A DNA stretch of 64,000 nt, taken from Colocasia esculenta (Eukaryota; Streptophyta; Magnoliopsida; Alismatales; Araceae). The position numbers and the translations under genes are program-made. The notes beneath the pieces were generated by a model. That model did not search any database. It worked only from the letters and a program-made list of their open reading frames with translations, and had not been told where the DNA came from. The stretch lies in NCBI GenBank assembly GCA_014218235.1, contig CM024763.1, forward strand, positions 89,452,244 through 89,516,243. The letters are read 5' to 3'. How positions within the stretch are numbered: the first letter of the stretch is position 1; the number at the start of each line of letters is the position of its first letter. This document shows positions 34,891-48,690 of this stretch, piece after piece.

Positions 34891-37800
34891 GAAAGAGCTG
34901 ATGTATGGTGGGCCTCATTGCTGCGTACCCGATTTGAGGACGGAGCTATCGACGTTGCTTGGGACGAGTTCGTGAGGCTCTTTCGAGCCACGTTCGTCCC
35001 CGAGCATGTGCAAGATCGGATGGAGCAAGAATTTCTATCTTTGGCTCAAGGCTCCATGACTGTGCTGGAATATGAGGCAAGATTTTCTGAACTTTCTAAA
35101 TATGCACCTCATATCGTGGCAAACGAGCGGAGGAAGACCAAGAAGTTCGTGATGGGACTTAAGCCATCACTGCGGACGAGACTCGTGGCGTTTGACCACC
35201 GCACGTTGGACGAGGCCCTCAGTGCTGCGTGTAGGCAGGAGGGAGAGATGGAGCAATATCCAGAGGAAAAGAAGGCTTCACAGAAGAGGCCAGCGGCAAC
35301 ATTCCAACGGCAAGACAAGAAGAAAACGGTGTACCAGACACCGCAGCGAACCGTGGCAGTCGGCAGTTCACAGGTACCTTCTGTACGTTCCCCTGGTGTG
35401 AAGAAAGAGTGTCCCCACTGTGGGAAGACACACGGTGGTTCCGAGTGTTGGTTGGTAGTGGGTAGATGCTTGAAGTGCGGGAGCAGCGACCACAAGATCA
35501 AAGATTGCCCAAAACTTCAGCAAGGAGTTCAGCGCGGAGCGCCAGCCCCAGCAGTAGCGGCAGCCGCGCCAGCTACAGGAAGACCAGGAAGGCCTCGAGC
35601 CCCAGCTCGAGTGTTTGCTTTAGCTCGCGAGGACGCCGAGCAGGCGGAGCATGTCACCGAAGGTACGGTTTTGCTTTTAGGTGTGCACGCTCGGGTTTTG
35701 TTTGATACGGGTGTTACTCACTCGTTCATTTCCGAGCGGTTCGCTAGGCAGTTAGCCCTAGAGTCAGGCATAGAGTCTGAGGAGTTAGAGGTCCCTTTGT
35801 CTGTGCACACCCCTGCGGGTATGGTATCGACTAGGAAGTGCATTCTGTCGTTACCTGTGTGCATTGAGGATAGAGTCCTAGATGGGTGTTTCTTCTTGCT
35901 AAAGATGAAGGACTATGATGCTATTCTTGGTCTGGATTGGATAGAGGAGCACTATGTGTTAGTGGATTGTCGTCGGAAGAGGATTGTTTTCCGCATTCCT
36001 GGTGAGGATGAGTTCTCTCACCCCTTGCCAAAGAACTTGGCTGGAAAGTTAGTCATCTCTGCCATGAAGGCGATGCGCATGGTAAACAATGGTTGTGACG
36101 CTTTTCTTGCCAGTGTGGTGTTAGTGCCAGAGGCTGATGAGTCACCTACTCTTGCAGAGATTGAGGTAGTGCAGGATTTTCCAGATGTCTTTCCTGATGA
36201 CTTGTCTGGTTGCCACCGGATAGAGAGATAGAGTTTACCATAGAGTTGCTTCGGGCACCTCTCCTATCTCGAAGGCTCCATATCGGATGGCACCTGCGGA
36301 GTTAGCCGAGTTGAGGAGGCAATTGCAAGAGTTGCTTGATAAGGGATTTATTCGCCCTAGTGTTTCCCCTTGGGGCACCTGTATTGTTCGTCAAGAAGAA
36401 AGACGGGTCACTTAGGTTATGCATTGACTATAGGAAGTTGAACCAAGTGACTGTGAAGAACAGTATCCCTTACCTCGTATTGATGACTTGTTTGACCAGT
36501 TGCGAGAGGCATCAGTCTTTTCTAAGATTGATTTGCGATCTGGTTATCATCAGTTGAGGATTCGGAGTGAGGATGTGTCCAAGACGGCGTTTAGAACCCG
36601 TTATGGACATTATGAGTTCTTGGTCCTTCCTTTCGGATTGACCATGCCCCTGCAGCGTTCATGGATCTCATGAACAGGGTGTTTAGGCCTTATTTAGATA
36701 GCTTTGTCGTAGTGTTTATTGATGATGTGTTGGTCTACTCTCCGGATGAGGCCACTCACCGTCAGCATTTGAGGGTAGTGTTAGAGGTTCTTCGTGAGCA
36801 CAAGCTGTATGCTAAATTCAGCAAGTGTGATTTTTGGTTGCGCGAGGTTCATTTCCTCGGGCATGTTATCTCCGGCTGGTGTTGCAGTTGATCCAGCGAA
36901 GGTCCAGGCAGTTATGGATTGGGAGATTCCCAAGACCCCTTCGGAGATTCGTAGTTTTATTGGGTTAGCTAGTTACTATCGGCGATTCATTGAGGGTTTT
37001 TCATCCATCGCCGCCCCTTTGACTCAGCTTACCAGAAAGGGAGTGAAGTTTGTTTGGTCCGAGAAGTGTGAGAGTAGTTTTCAATTATTGAAGACTAAGC
37101 TCACGTCAGCCCCGGTGTTAGTTTTACTGAGCGGTGTAGAGGGCTTTGCTATCTACACAGATGCGTCTCAGATTGGGTTAGGCTGTGTGCTCATGCAGCA
37201 AGAAAGGGTAGTGGCTTATGCTTCTCGTCAGTTGAAGGAGCATGAGAGGAACTATCTGACTCATGACTTAGAGCTCGCAGCAGTGGTTCATGCACTAAAG
37301 ATCTGGAGGCACTATCTTTATGGTGTCAGATTTGAGGTGTTTACCGACCACAAGAGCTTGAAGTATCTTTTCTACCAAAAGGAATTAAACCTGAGGCAGA
37401 GGAAATGGATTGAGTTCTTGAAGGATTATGACTTCGACCTTCAGTATCACCCTGGAAAGGTGAATGTCATAGCGGATGCGCTGAGTAGAAAGAGGCCATC
37501 TCTCCAGCAGGACTGGAAGATGTTGGAGGATGCGGCTTGCGCGTTGACTGAGTTAGAGCCATCGCTATGTCAGGCTTTTGTAGCTCAGTTATCTCTTAGG
37601 TCCTCGGTTTGGGATGAGGTGATCGAGCGACAGGGAGCCGACCCTAGACTCTTAGAGTTAGTGGGCAAGGCAGGCATTGCTCGAGATGAGGACGGTGTGA
37701 TTAGATTTCAGCACCGTGTTTGTGTCCCTGATTTGGTAGATGTCCGTGAGCATGTGTTAGCAGAGGCTCATAGATCGCGATTCTCTGTTCATCCGGGTAA

Positions 37801-39048
37801 CACTAAGATGTATCAAGACCTGAAGAGATCATTTTTGTGGTCCGGCATGAAGAAGGATGTTGCGAATTATGTGTCTAGATGTCTAGTGTGTCAGCAAGTG
37901 AAGGCCGAGCGACAGCGACCATCCGGCCTTATGCAGAGGATGGATATCCCAGTGTGGAAGTGGGAAGCTGTCACTATGGACTTCGTTTCGGGTTTGCCTC
38001 GATCTAGAAGGGGCAATGACTCGATTTGGGTAGTTGTAGATAGATTCTCGAAGACTGCTCATTTCTTGCCCATGAAGAAGAAGCAGTCAGTAGAGAGTTT
38101 AGCTAGATTGTATGTTAGTAGTGTCATTAGATTACATGGTGTGCCGAAGTGGATCATTTCGGATCGAGACCCGAGATTCACTTTGAGGCTGTGGAAGGGT
38201 CTTCAGAATGCGTTAGGTTCGAAACTGAAGCTCAGTTCGGCGTTTCATCCCCAGACCGATGGACAGTCCGAAAGGACTATCCAGACGCTCGAGGATATGT
38301 TGAGGGTGTGTGTTCTGGATTGGAAGGATGATTGGGAGCATCATTTACCTCTAGTGGAGTTCGCATACAACAACAGCTTTCATGAGAGCATTGGTATGGC
38401 TCCATTTGAGGCGTTGTATGGTAGGCCCTGCAGATCTCCTTTATGTTGGGAGGAGACTGGTGATAGGCAGTTGATCGGTCCGAAGTTAGTTCAGGAGACT
38501 TCGGATAAGGTCCAACTTATCAGGAAGAGGCTTGTTGCGGCACAGGATAGGCAGAAGAGTTATGCCGACAATAGGAGGAAGGATTTGAGTTCGAGGTTGG
38601 CGATCATGTCTTCTTGAAGATATCGCCTACTCGAGGTGTTGTCAGATTTGGCAGGCATAGTAAGTTGAGCCCCAGGTTCATTGGCCCATATGAGATTCTC
38701 AGACGTTTGGGCAGCGTGGCATATGAGCTAGCATTACCCCCAGCTTTGGCTAGCGTTCACCCTGTGTTCCACGTATCGATGCTTAGGAAGTATGTCCGAG
38801 ATCCGTCTCATGTGATTAGTCATGAGCCAGTGGAGATCCAGCCAGATCTTTCGTATGTCGAGCAACCAGTAGCTATTCTTGACCGGAAGGTTCAGCATCT
38901 CCGGAACAAGAGTATTGCATCGGTGAAAGTTCTATGGCGGAACTTCTCACGAGAGGAGGCTACTTGGGAGCTTGAGGATGCAATGAAGAAGAAGTATCCC
39001 CTTTTGTTTGAGTAGTGTCGTTCTAACTTCGAGGACAAAGTTTCTTTT

Positions 39049-39061
39049 AAGGGGGAGAGGG
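39049..39061 (+). other. Polypurine tract of G2
   Basis: AAGGGGGAGAGGG directly before the 3' LTR. Confidence 0.9.
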
Positions 39062-42000
39062 TGTAAGGCCCTCGAATTTTGTTGCATTATTGTAATGCAT
39101 GTAAATAATTCGTGTTGTGTATGTACGTATGTATGTATCTACGTATGTATTAATTAGTGTACTTATGTGTGTATGTATATAATAAATAATGTATGTATTG
39201 CTTGATGGTAGTGTGTACACAAAACTATATAGGTATTACATGTATATATGCATGATGTACATGGGTTTCTGCATGTTTTAGACTTCTGGCCGAAGGCCAG
39301 ATTGGCGTCAATCCCATAGCCGTTTATGTGGTGTCAGCGTCAACCCCATGTACGGCAACACTAATCCCAGCGTCCAACGATGTGGACGCCAACTTCTCTG
39401 ACCTGCATGCGTTGCAGAGCCAGAAATTCCGGAACCAAGGCAACTCACCCATTGGGGAGCTGTCTCCCAACGGTCTGAGAGCCATCATGTCACCCTGTGC
39501 GTGGGAGAGAAGCCTCTCCCATATATCTAAACCCGAATTTGCTTCCCCAACCCTTCTCCTTGCCTTTTTACAAGAGAGAAAGAAGAGAAGAAACCCTACT
39601 TTCTGACTGAGGAAAACCCCCACCTTTGCAAACCTAAAACTGAAGATCTAAAGCTTGTTACGGGGTTCTGCTACAACAAGGAGCTTGCTGGATCATCGAG
39701 GAAGGCTTCCCCAACCTCGACTTGCTGTGGAGACTGCTCAGGAACCCGGAGGGAGGTGATCTTGGAGGGTGTTTCGCAACTTCTTAGGACTGCCCAAGGA
39801 GAGCTTCTCCAAGCCTAGATCCATTAGTGTATTTTTCAAAAGGCAAGTACCCTACTCATAACGTCCCGTATGTGTCTAGGTTGGTTTTACAAATTTTATG
39901 TATTTTCCCTCGTGTCCTAGACCCCCAAATTCACCCCATCTTTGGAGCTCGGGTCTGTGTTCTGCACAGACCTGACATTGACGACAATGTCCCTTTCCGC
40001 TAAGATTATGCTTAGCGTCCATCGACTATGCCGTCGACATTGAAGTAGCGGCCAGAGACCGCCGCCAAGTTCATCTGAACAGAACAGTGACCTGTTCTGC
40101 CCTTCTATACAATTATTTTCGATATGTTTCACGATGAGGATATACTGTAAATCATTTATATGCTATGTATATTGTTGGTGTGATGGATGTGGTGTGTGGA
40201 TGGATTACCACGAATGATAGGACTTAATTATTTCATGAAGATACATGTATGATGAGTTTTAATCTTGTTAAACCATGTTTGCATGATTTAGGACAAGTCT
40301 GAATGCCCTAAATTGTGAGGATTATGCATGTGAGGTTCAGTCCCTGTTCTAAATTTCTGAGATTATTCCCATGCTTGTGTGAATTATTGCAAAATTGTTT
40401 AGGAAAAATAGAGATCATGCTAGGTCATGATAAATCTTCCATAAATTAATGGATTGTCCAATAAATTCAGGAATAAATTCTGTGGTTTCATGCCTGTTAG
40501 GGTTCAAACAGTGAGTGGTTAAAACTGTGCTTGTGTTTAACTCCATGTTAAATCGAATTGCGGATAGCATGTGAAATTAATATTTGATTTTCTGTAATTC
40601 TGTTTTAGTTCAGAAAAATCTGAAAATTTGCATGAGGAATCCTAAACCCGAAATTAACATGTGGTTAAAATTTCAGGTCATTTGGATTAGTATTTAATGT
40701 AATATGAATTTTTCCATGTAAATGTGTATTTATGCATGCCAATGTGAAACAATTCGATTTAGGGGTAATCCGACCTGATCGGTGATATTTACCTGAATGT
40801 AGATTTTGAAATCTGTAGTGTCATGATAGGAAAACAGAGAAATGTGAATGTGAGAGAGAAAGTGAATAGAATGAGAGTGACATGTGTAAACCCATGTGTA
40901 AAATCGGTAAAAATGTGTAATGTGAAAATTTGTGCCAAATGTGACATTACTTCCGTAGAGGGCAGTGGAACCGTATCAGAGAAAAGTCCCCCTGAGAAGG
41001 TTCAATGTGTAAGTGACCCTAAGGGCATTAGGGGGAAATCCTGGAGGTGGACAAGTACCACTGGTTAGGGTGGAGACTTGTTCTCCCGGTTTGCGCAATC
41101 CAAGAGTCGCCATTGTATTGCCTAGATGACGTCTATGTGATGTGATGTGTTGTGTCCTTCTTTGGTGGTTTGGACTATGTGTCACGGCACTAAATGTGAA
41201 AGTGTAAATGTGCATGTGTTAATGTGAATGTGAACAATGTGTAATGTGTAATGTGTATGTGTAAAGTGCAACTTATGTGAATTGGAAATTGTGTAAAGAA
41301 AATGTGAGACCAAAATGTGAGGATATGATATTGTAATCCATGTTGTGACAAATCTGAAACCATCTTAAATCGGTAGCTTCATTATGTTAGGATCATGTTT
41401 ATATGTGTAAAATGCCTAGAATCTATGCTAGGGACAATTAACAAGTATGTGCACAAAATTCCATGTTTGGTTGTTCACATGTTGTATTTTAAATAACATT
41501 GTAGCTCTCATGTGTAGGGCTATGGTTGCTAAATCATGTGAAAACCAGCAAGTTAAAGTGTGTAAAATGTTCATGTACATGCACAAGAATGTGTAGATTC
41601 CATGCTAGGTGTGTTTTGTTTCATGTACGTAGGATAATCATGCTAAGTGCTTTCATGTTTTAGTTAAAATGCAAAGTAGAATTTCATGAGTAGGAATGAT
41701 TAGAGAACATGTGTTAGGAATTTATCTTGACAAGGAAATCTGAAAGCATGCATCATGTGTTTACTTATAGAATTGTCATGGTTGGTTATTCATTCCAAAC
41801 GTTAAGCATGATACATGTTGAGTTTTTGCAATGGTGTGTATAGAGCCTACTATGACATGTATGTGTATGGTATGAGTGGTGTTACTTGCTGAGTCTTTAG
41901 ACTCACTACTTGCTTCGGCGTACAGGTGTAGTTGGTGACGTGGCACCGTTGGAGGAGACGGTGGAGACGGACTCCGAGCACGGAGATTAGTCTTTGGAGT

Positions 42001-42335
42001 ACTTTGTGACTTTTGTGCTTCATAGTATGTAAATTGAACGTTGTATTAGCGTTATCATGGAAGGAATGTATAATGGTGGACATCTATGTATTAATTTTTC
42101 AGCAATTTAAATTATGTGAACTTTTAAGTTCTTTAATGTTATTGCAATTTCATGTATGCTAAATGTGGATGATGAATGAATGAAGACAGTAGTTCTTTTT
42201 ACTTCCGCTACTCTGTTCTTATATTCACGTGTATCTCAGCTGAATGTTATTGTTGGGTAAATGTCCCATTGTGGCAACGCTCGCTATACCGACGTGGGTT
42301 GGTATAACCGTACCGGTATAATGAGGGTCGCTACA
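39062..42335 (+). repeat. 3' LTR of G2 (3,274 bp)
   Basis: It runs from TGTAAGGCCCTCGAATTTTG to GGGTCGCTACA and is nearly identical to the 5' LTR without S1. It shows the undisturbed S1 target site near 41205. Its GC-type donor has its first intronic base at 39843. It holds no gene. Confidence 0.93.
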
Positions 42336-42340
42336 GTCGG

Positions 42341-45140
42341 CATAGCTCTTCTGTCTATCCTGAGCCGCAACAAGCCTCTTCCTGATAAGCTGGACCTTAT
42401 CCGAAGTCTCCTGAACTAACTCTGGACCGATCAGCTGCCTATCACCGGTCTCCTCCCAACATAAAGGAGATCTGCAGGGCTGACCATACAACGCCTCAAA
42501 TGGAGCCATACCAATACTCGCATGAAAGCTGTTGTTGTATGCGAACTCCACAAGAGGTAAATGACGCTCCCAATCATCCTTCCAATCCAAAACACATGCT
42601 CTCAACATATCCTCGAGCGTTTGGATAGTCCTCTCGGACTGTCCATCAGTCTGGGGATGAAACACCGAACTGAGCTTCAGCTCCGAACCTAAAGCATCCT
42701 GAAGACCCTTCCACAACCTCGAAGTGAATCTCGGATCTCGATCCGAAATGATCGACTTCAGCACACCATGCAATCTAATGATACTGCTAACATACAATCT
42801 AGCTAAACTCTCTACTGACTGCTTCTTCTTCATAGGCAAGAAATGAGCAGTCTTCGAGAATCTATCTACGACTACCCAAATCGAGTTATTGCCCCTTCTA
42901 GATCGAGGCAAACCCGAAACAAAGTCCATAGTGACAGCTTCCCACTTCCACACTGGGATGTCCATCCTTTGCATAAGGCCGGATGGTCGCTGTCGCTCGG
43001 CCTTCACTTGCTGGCATACTAAACACCGGGATACATAATCCGCTACATCCTTCTTCATGCCAGACCACCAAAAGGATCTCTTCAAATCCTGGTACATCTT
43101 AGTGTTACCCGGATGAATAGAGAATCGCGATCTGTGAGCCTCCACTAACACATGCTCATGGACATCTACCAAATCAGGGACACAAACACGGTGCTGAAAT
43201 CTTATCACACCGTCCTCATCACGAGCAATGCTGCCTTGCCCACTAACTCTAAAAGTCTAGGGTCGGCTTTTTGTTGCTCGATCACCTCATCCAAAACTGA
43301 GGACCTAAGGGATAACTGAGCTACAAAAGCCTGGCATAGCGATGGCTCTAACTCAGTCAACGCGTATGCCGCATCCTCCAACATCTTCCAATCCTGCTGG
43401 AGAAATGGCCTCTTCCTACTCAGAGCATCCGCTACGACATTCGCCTTCCCAGGGTGATACTGAAGGTCGAAGTCATAGTTCTTCAAGAACTCAATCCATC
43501 TTCTCTGCCTCAGTTTAATTTCTTTTGGGAGAAAAGATACTTCAAGCTCTTGTGGTCGGTAAACACCTCGAATCTGACACCATAAAGATAGTGCCTCCAG
43601 ATCTTTAGTGCATGAACCACTGCCGCGAGCTCCAAGTCATGAGTCGGATAGTTCTTCTCATGCTCCTTCAACTGACGAGAAGCATAAGCTACTACCCTTT
43701 CCTGCTGTATTAGCACACAGCCTAAACCAATCCGAGACGCATCCGTGTAGATAGCAAAACCCTCTACACCGCTCGGTAAGACTAACATCGGGCCTGTCGT
43801 GAGCTAAGTCATCAATAATTGAAAACTACTCTCACACTTCTCGGACCAAAAAAACTTCACTCCCTTTCTGGTGAGCTGAGTCAAAGGGGCGGCGATGGAT
43901 GAAAATCCCTCAATAAATCGCCGATAGTAACCAGCTAAACCAATAAAACTACGAATCTCCGAAGGGGTCTTGGGTACCTCCCAATCCATAACTGCCTGGA
44001 CCTTTGCTGGATCCACTACAAACCAGCACCGGAGATAACATGCCCGAGGAAATGAACCTCGCGCAACCAAAAATCGCACTTGCTGAACTTAGCATACAGC
44101 TTGTGCTCACGAAGAACCTCTAACACTACCCTCAAATGCTGACGGTGTGTGGCCTCGTCCGGAGAGTAGACCAACACATCATCAATAAACACCACAATAA
44201 AGCTATCTAAATAAGGCCTAAACACCCTGTTCCTGAGATCCATGAACGCTGCAGGGGCATTGGTCAATCCGAAAGGAAGGACCAAAAACTCATAATGTCC
44301 ATAACGGGTTCTAAACGCCGTCTTGGACACATCCTCACTCCAAATCCTCAACTGATGATAACCAGATCGCAAATCAATCTTAGACAAGACTGATGCATCT
44401 CGCAACTGGTCAAATAAATCATCAATACGAGGTAAGGGATACCTGTTCTTCACAGTCACTTGGTTCAGCTTCCTGTAGTCAATGCACAACCTAAGTGACC
44501 CATCTTTCTTCTTGACGAATAATACAGGTGCGGCCCAAGGGGAAACACTTGGGCGAATAAATCCCTTATCAAGCAACTCTTGCAATTGCCTCCTCAACTC
44601 GGCTAACTCCGCAGGTGCCATCCGATATGGAGCCTTCGAGATAGGAGAGGTGCCCGGAAGCAACTCTATAGTAAACTCTATCTCTCTATCCGGTGGCAAT
44701 CCAGACAAGTCATCAGGAAAGACATCTGGAAAATCCTGCACTACCTCAATCTCCGCAAGAGTAGGTGACTCATCAGCCTCTGGTACTAACACCACGCTGG
44801 CAAGAAAAGCATCACAACCCTTGTTTACCATGCGCATCGCCTTCATGGCAAAGATGACTAACTTTCCCGCCAAGTTCCTTGGCAAGGGATGAGAGAACTC
44901 GTCCTTAGCAGGAATGCGGAAAACAATCCTCTTCCGACGACAATCCACTAACACATAGTGATCCTCTAGCCAATCCAGACCAAGAATAGCATCATAGTCC
45001 TTCATCTTTAGCAAGAAGAAACACCCATCTAGAATTCTATCCTCAATGCACACAGGTAGCGACGGAATGCACTTCCTAGTCGATACCGTACCCGCAGGGT
45101 GTGCACAGACAAAGGGACCTCTAAATCCTCAGACTCTACA
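42341..45140 (-). pseudogene. G3 pol, middle part: protease end, RT, RNase H, integrase
   Basis: On the minus strand it begins within the protease after insertion of B, continues with DYDAILGLDWLEDHYVLVDC, reverse transcriptase (VFIDDVLVYS), RNase H (TDASRIGLGCVL) and integrase (CLVCQQVK, SDRDPRF, FHPQTDGQSERT), and ends at KSYAD where G2 is inserted. Frames are broken by small deletions near 43235 (GGC to GC) and 43520 (CC to C), by changes near 44020 (stop after the VISGAG motif) and by a stop near 43803. The CDS is therefore not functional even apart from the two large insertions. Confidence 0.9.
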
Positions 45141-47109
45141 TGTAGTACCCCGAAAAATCTATTAACTAAAAATTATAGATAAATAGAAATTTTATCTATT
45201 TATAAATTCAATTAATTAAAACGATACACATCATTATTGCATGCGTATAAACCCCTATAAAAATTTTGTAAAAATAGTAGTTATACTTTAAATAATGTTC
45301 TCTAATGACCCATCTTAAAATTTGGGCATAGAAAAATCGTTTGGACTTAGTTTAAGAATTTATGCGACTTATTAGCATAATTAAGGAATAAGTCGAAGAA
45401 CCCATTATTTTCTGACCCAAAGTGGATTATAAATAAAAATAAACATGTGGGTAGACTTTAAATAATATGGGATGATAGCCCATTATGATATTTGGACCAA
45501 TGGACAATCTTGGCCCATAAATAAATTCTTTAATGAAAAGGATAAATAAAAAACCCATTAAGTAAAGTAAGTACATGGGTTGTACAATTAAGCTCACATG
45601 AGTTATTGGGCCAAGAGTAATTGCCCAAATGATGAATATTAGAAATATTGGCATGAATAATATTTATTCAATTTAAAAATATAAAATTACTTGAATAAGT
45701 GTGATAAATAGATTTACATAAGGATAAATGGTGAATAATTGGAAACTAAATCAATACCCATTAAGTTAAATTAGTAATGGGTTTGGTTAATGGACCTAAC
45801 ATGAATTGTTGGGCCCAAATGAGAAGAGCCCATCATGAGATGGGAAGTAATTAGTCTAAATTCGTACCTAAAAATAGTAATAAATAGAAAAGGGTTAAGA
45901 TAATGATTATTTTAACTCTTACTTATCTTAAAAAGAGTCTCATCCCATCCTAACACATTAGCCATGAAATTAGATCTCTCCCTAAGCCAATTAGTGGATT
46001 AATGCTTGAATATGGGAGATAAATGTGTAAATTCGGAGTTAATATTTAAATAAATTAAAAAGGGGTAAGATAATGACTAAACTAGCTTATAAATGTCTCT
46101 ATAAGAGTCCTAGACCTATCCTAAATCATTACCCATGAAATTAGACCTCTCATCTATCCTATTAGGTGGGATAATGCAAGAAATAAGGGGATAAATAAAG
46201 AAATTAAAGAGTTGGAAGAAGTAGGAAGAGTTTTAGAGAGGATGGACTCTTGTAGCAACCATATACACCCTAATCCAACCCTATCAACCCTCATTTTCGT
46301 GCTTAGACTTTGGGAGATGAAGGGAGAGGCTGGAGAACGAAGGAGCAAGGTGGAAGGAGCTTGGAGCAAAGGATTTCACCCCGTCTTCGTCCAAAAACCC
46401 TAGCTTTTTATTCTTTCAACGAAAGGTAGGCAATCTCTCAAGCTAAAATCGTGAAATAATTACCCTAGGTAGACTTCATGTACCTCTTCAAAATCCCTAT
46501 AGTTTCGTTGTATTCCGCTCATCCATTTGGGCGAATTTAATTCGTGAAGTCTTTCTGTTACCCTAAACTGAAATCTCATGTTTTCTCTAATTCTCCACAT
46601 GTACTTTCTTTCATGCCATGATAAAATTCTCGTGCATACTGAATCTTATTATCTTTCAAACGCCCCTAGTCTTGCTCGATTTCGATCTCCCATGAGGGAG
46701 AATTAAATCTTTGAATCCCTACCTATTGCTTGTACCTGACTCTTCAAGTTTACCTTTAAACGTCGTGCATACTTGATATCCTGCTATGAGAAAATTATCT
46801 AAAATACTACTTCGTGTTAGCTTTTGAACGCCCATAGGTTCGTAATTTTGCATCATGTATTTATCTCTAATTAATTCGTGGAACACTGACTGCACTTGTT
46901 TAGGTCACCGAAAAATAACCCAATCAATGCATGTCTAAATCTTATCTATTTTCAAATTAATCGTGCATGTTGATAGATATACATGTCTACTTTCGTTTAA
47001 AACTAGTTTCATATTTTTTGGATCACCGTGCTATTTTATATGGAATTTAGAACATCCCTGTATCACAGAGGACTCGCTCTGGGAAAAAGGGAAAAAAGGC
47101 AATCTCACC

Positions 47110-47300
47110 TGTTATCGCGACGGCGCGATCCGCCGCGATATCAGTGAGGTCGCGCCGGCCATTAACGTCGCGTCAAGAACGCGTCGGCATAAGCCGCCGC
47201 GATTCACTCCGGACCGGACCAGACCAGCCAGGCCCTGTGTCGCGTCCGACCGCCCTGTCGCGACTTGAATCGCGACGGGTGAGTCCGCCGCGTTTTCATG
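47110..47300 (+). other. CpG-palindrome cluster in the LTR of B
   Basis: An abrupt GC-rich island inside an AT-rich LTR, with repeated TCGCGACG, GCCGCGAT and ACGTCGCGTC words in both orientations. The copy in the right LTR is at about 51530-51715. Similar words cluster in L0 (1-360) and at 2400-2740. Confidence 0.6.
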
Positions 47301-48521
47301 AATCCGACCAAAATGTAAAATTGTGCATATGCCCTATTGTTTAAGCTATATACCCCTTAATTGGCCATGATTAACCCATGTTATAGTTAATTCGACTTGG
47401 TAAATTAATAAATGACATTAATGATATAAATTTAATTATTTAAAATGACATTGCACGACTTGTCATATCCTCAAGATTTCTTTACACTTACACACACAAC
47501 ATTATTAAATATCATTTGACCTTGATAAGTTATGCAATAATGTATTCGGTAAAATAGTGAAATAAATGACTAAATTACCCTATTATATTAAATACAATTG
47601 TCTTCGTTTTTACTCGCGCATTTTAAATACCGTTATCATTTTCCCTCGGCCTTCGAGCTCTCGAGGCATGACGGACCGGTTTTCTACACACTTTTCTCTT
47701 CACTTGGACACCTCTCCACGGGGAATACTCTCAACTGGACTAGGGACTCCTTGTCAAGGCCTCCGTAAGTCTTCTTGGCTTTGGCGCACGTCCATTGCCG
47801 ACGAGCTGGTTGTACCTTTAAATCCCGTTACACTCTTAGGGATCAGTACGATCCAAACGGCCTTAGTGAGATCTCTCTTATCTTGTGATCACGCCGGACC
47901 ACCTGGCCAGTGTTCTTAGCACGGCTAGTGGGCGGTGGTGACTTCTTCTACCAGACTGCCGGTACCCGACCTGGTGCTGTGCAACAGTTACTATCATGGT
48001 TTGTCGTTGTTTTACGATTATACCCCTATCTCATCTACTATCCTTGTACTCTCATCTATTCACGTTCACTCTACTATCTCGTCTATTCATCTAGTACTCT
48101 CTTGAGACTCTTGAGCTATTGCGGCTCCCATTGCTTGTACTATACATGACTGTCTAGTGCCATAATATGGGTCCGGTGACCCTACTGACTTGAATGCATA
48201 GTGTGTAGGGCACGGAGAGTGTCCGAGGGGCTCCAATCTAGTCCTGGGGGCAGAGAGCCACCCGAAAATACCTGCAGGGGCTATTGACGGTGTTCTGCAT
48301 TGCACTGGTTCTGACCATCTCGACATTGGCTAGACATTTAATTGTTTTACTATTAGTCTGAGGAGTTCAGACATATTGTACCAGTTCTGTGCTATTAGTG
48401 TGCTAGCACTGACTGTTATAACATTAGTCTGAGGAGTTCAGACGTAATGTACTATCGTTAAACGGCTACTGTCCCAAAGTGACTATTGCCGTACTCGACT
48501 AGTGCACCGTGGTGCAACCAT

Positions 48522-48690
48522 ACACGTTATCTCATTACATGTTATCTCTTTACACGCTATCTCGTTACACGCTATCTTGATATACAAGCTATCTCGTTAC
48601 ACGCCACCTTGATACAAGCTATCCTATTACATGTCATTTTGATACACGCTATCTTGTTATACACTATCTTGTTACACGCTATCTCGTTAT
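48522..48690 (+). repeat. 15-bp minisatellite in the LTR of B
   Basis: About eleven imperfect copies of ACACGCTATCTCGTT. The right LTR copy is at about 52942-53124 and differs in several units. Confidence 0.85.

Larger units (their letters stand above)
34325..39015 (+). pseudogene. gag-pol of G2, introns in gag, several 1-2 bp deletions
   Basis: Exon 1 is 34325-34537 and exon 2 is 34625-34814 (190 nt instead of 192: one base lost in a G-run and one in an A-run). Exon 3 is 34891-39015. Domains in order: Gag, two CCHC-type knuckles (CPHCGKTHGGSEC and CLKCGSSDHKIKDC), protease (LFDTGVTHSF), reverse transcriptase (VFIDDVLVYS near 36715), RNase H (TDASQIGLGCVLMQ), integrase (zinc region CLVCQQVK, SDRD, FHPQTDGQSERT) and chromodomain (VKVLWRNFSREEATWELED), with a stop at 39015. 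The long frame at 34717-36231 starts out of frame and crosses intron 2 by chance. Further small deletions occur near 36210, 36250, 36375, 36462, 36643, 36874 and 38588. All are losses of 1-2 bases; apart from them the gene is well preserved. Confidence 0.9.
26698..42335 (+). mobile_element. Ty3/gypsy chromovirus G2, inserted in G3
   Basis: TSD GTCGG (26693-26697 and 42336-42340). 5' LTR 26698-34143 (contains solo LTR S1), PBS 34149-34160, gag-pol 34325-39015, polypurine tract 39049-39061, 3' LTR 39062-42335. The two LTRs are very similar once S1 is removed, implying recent insertion. Same gag-pol family as G1 and G3; its LTR has diverged from theirs in the hairpin domain. Confidence 0.94.
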
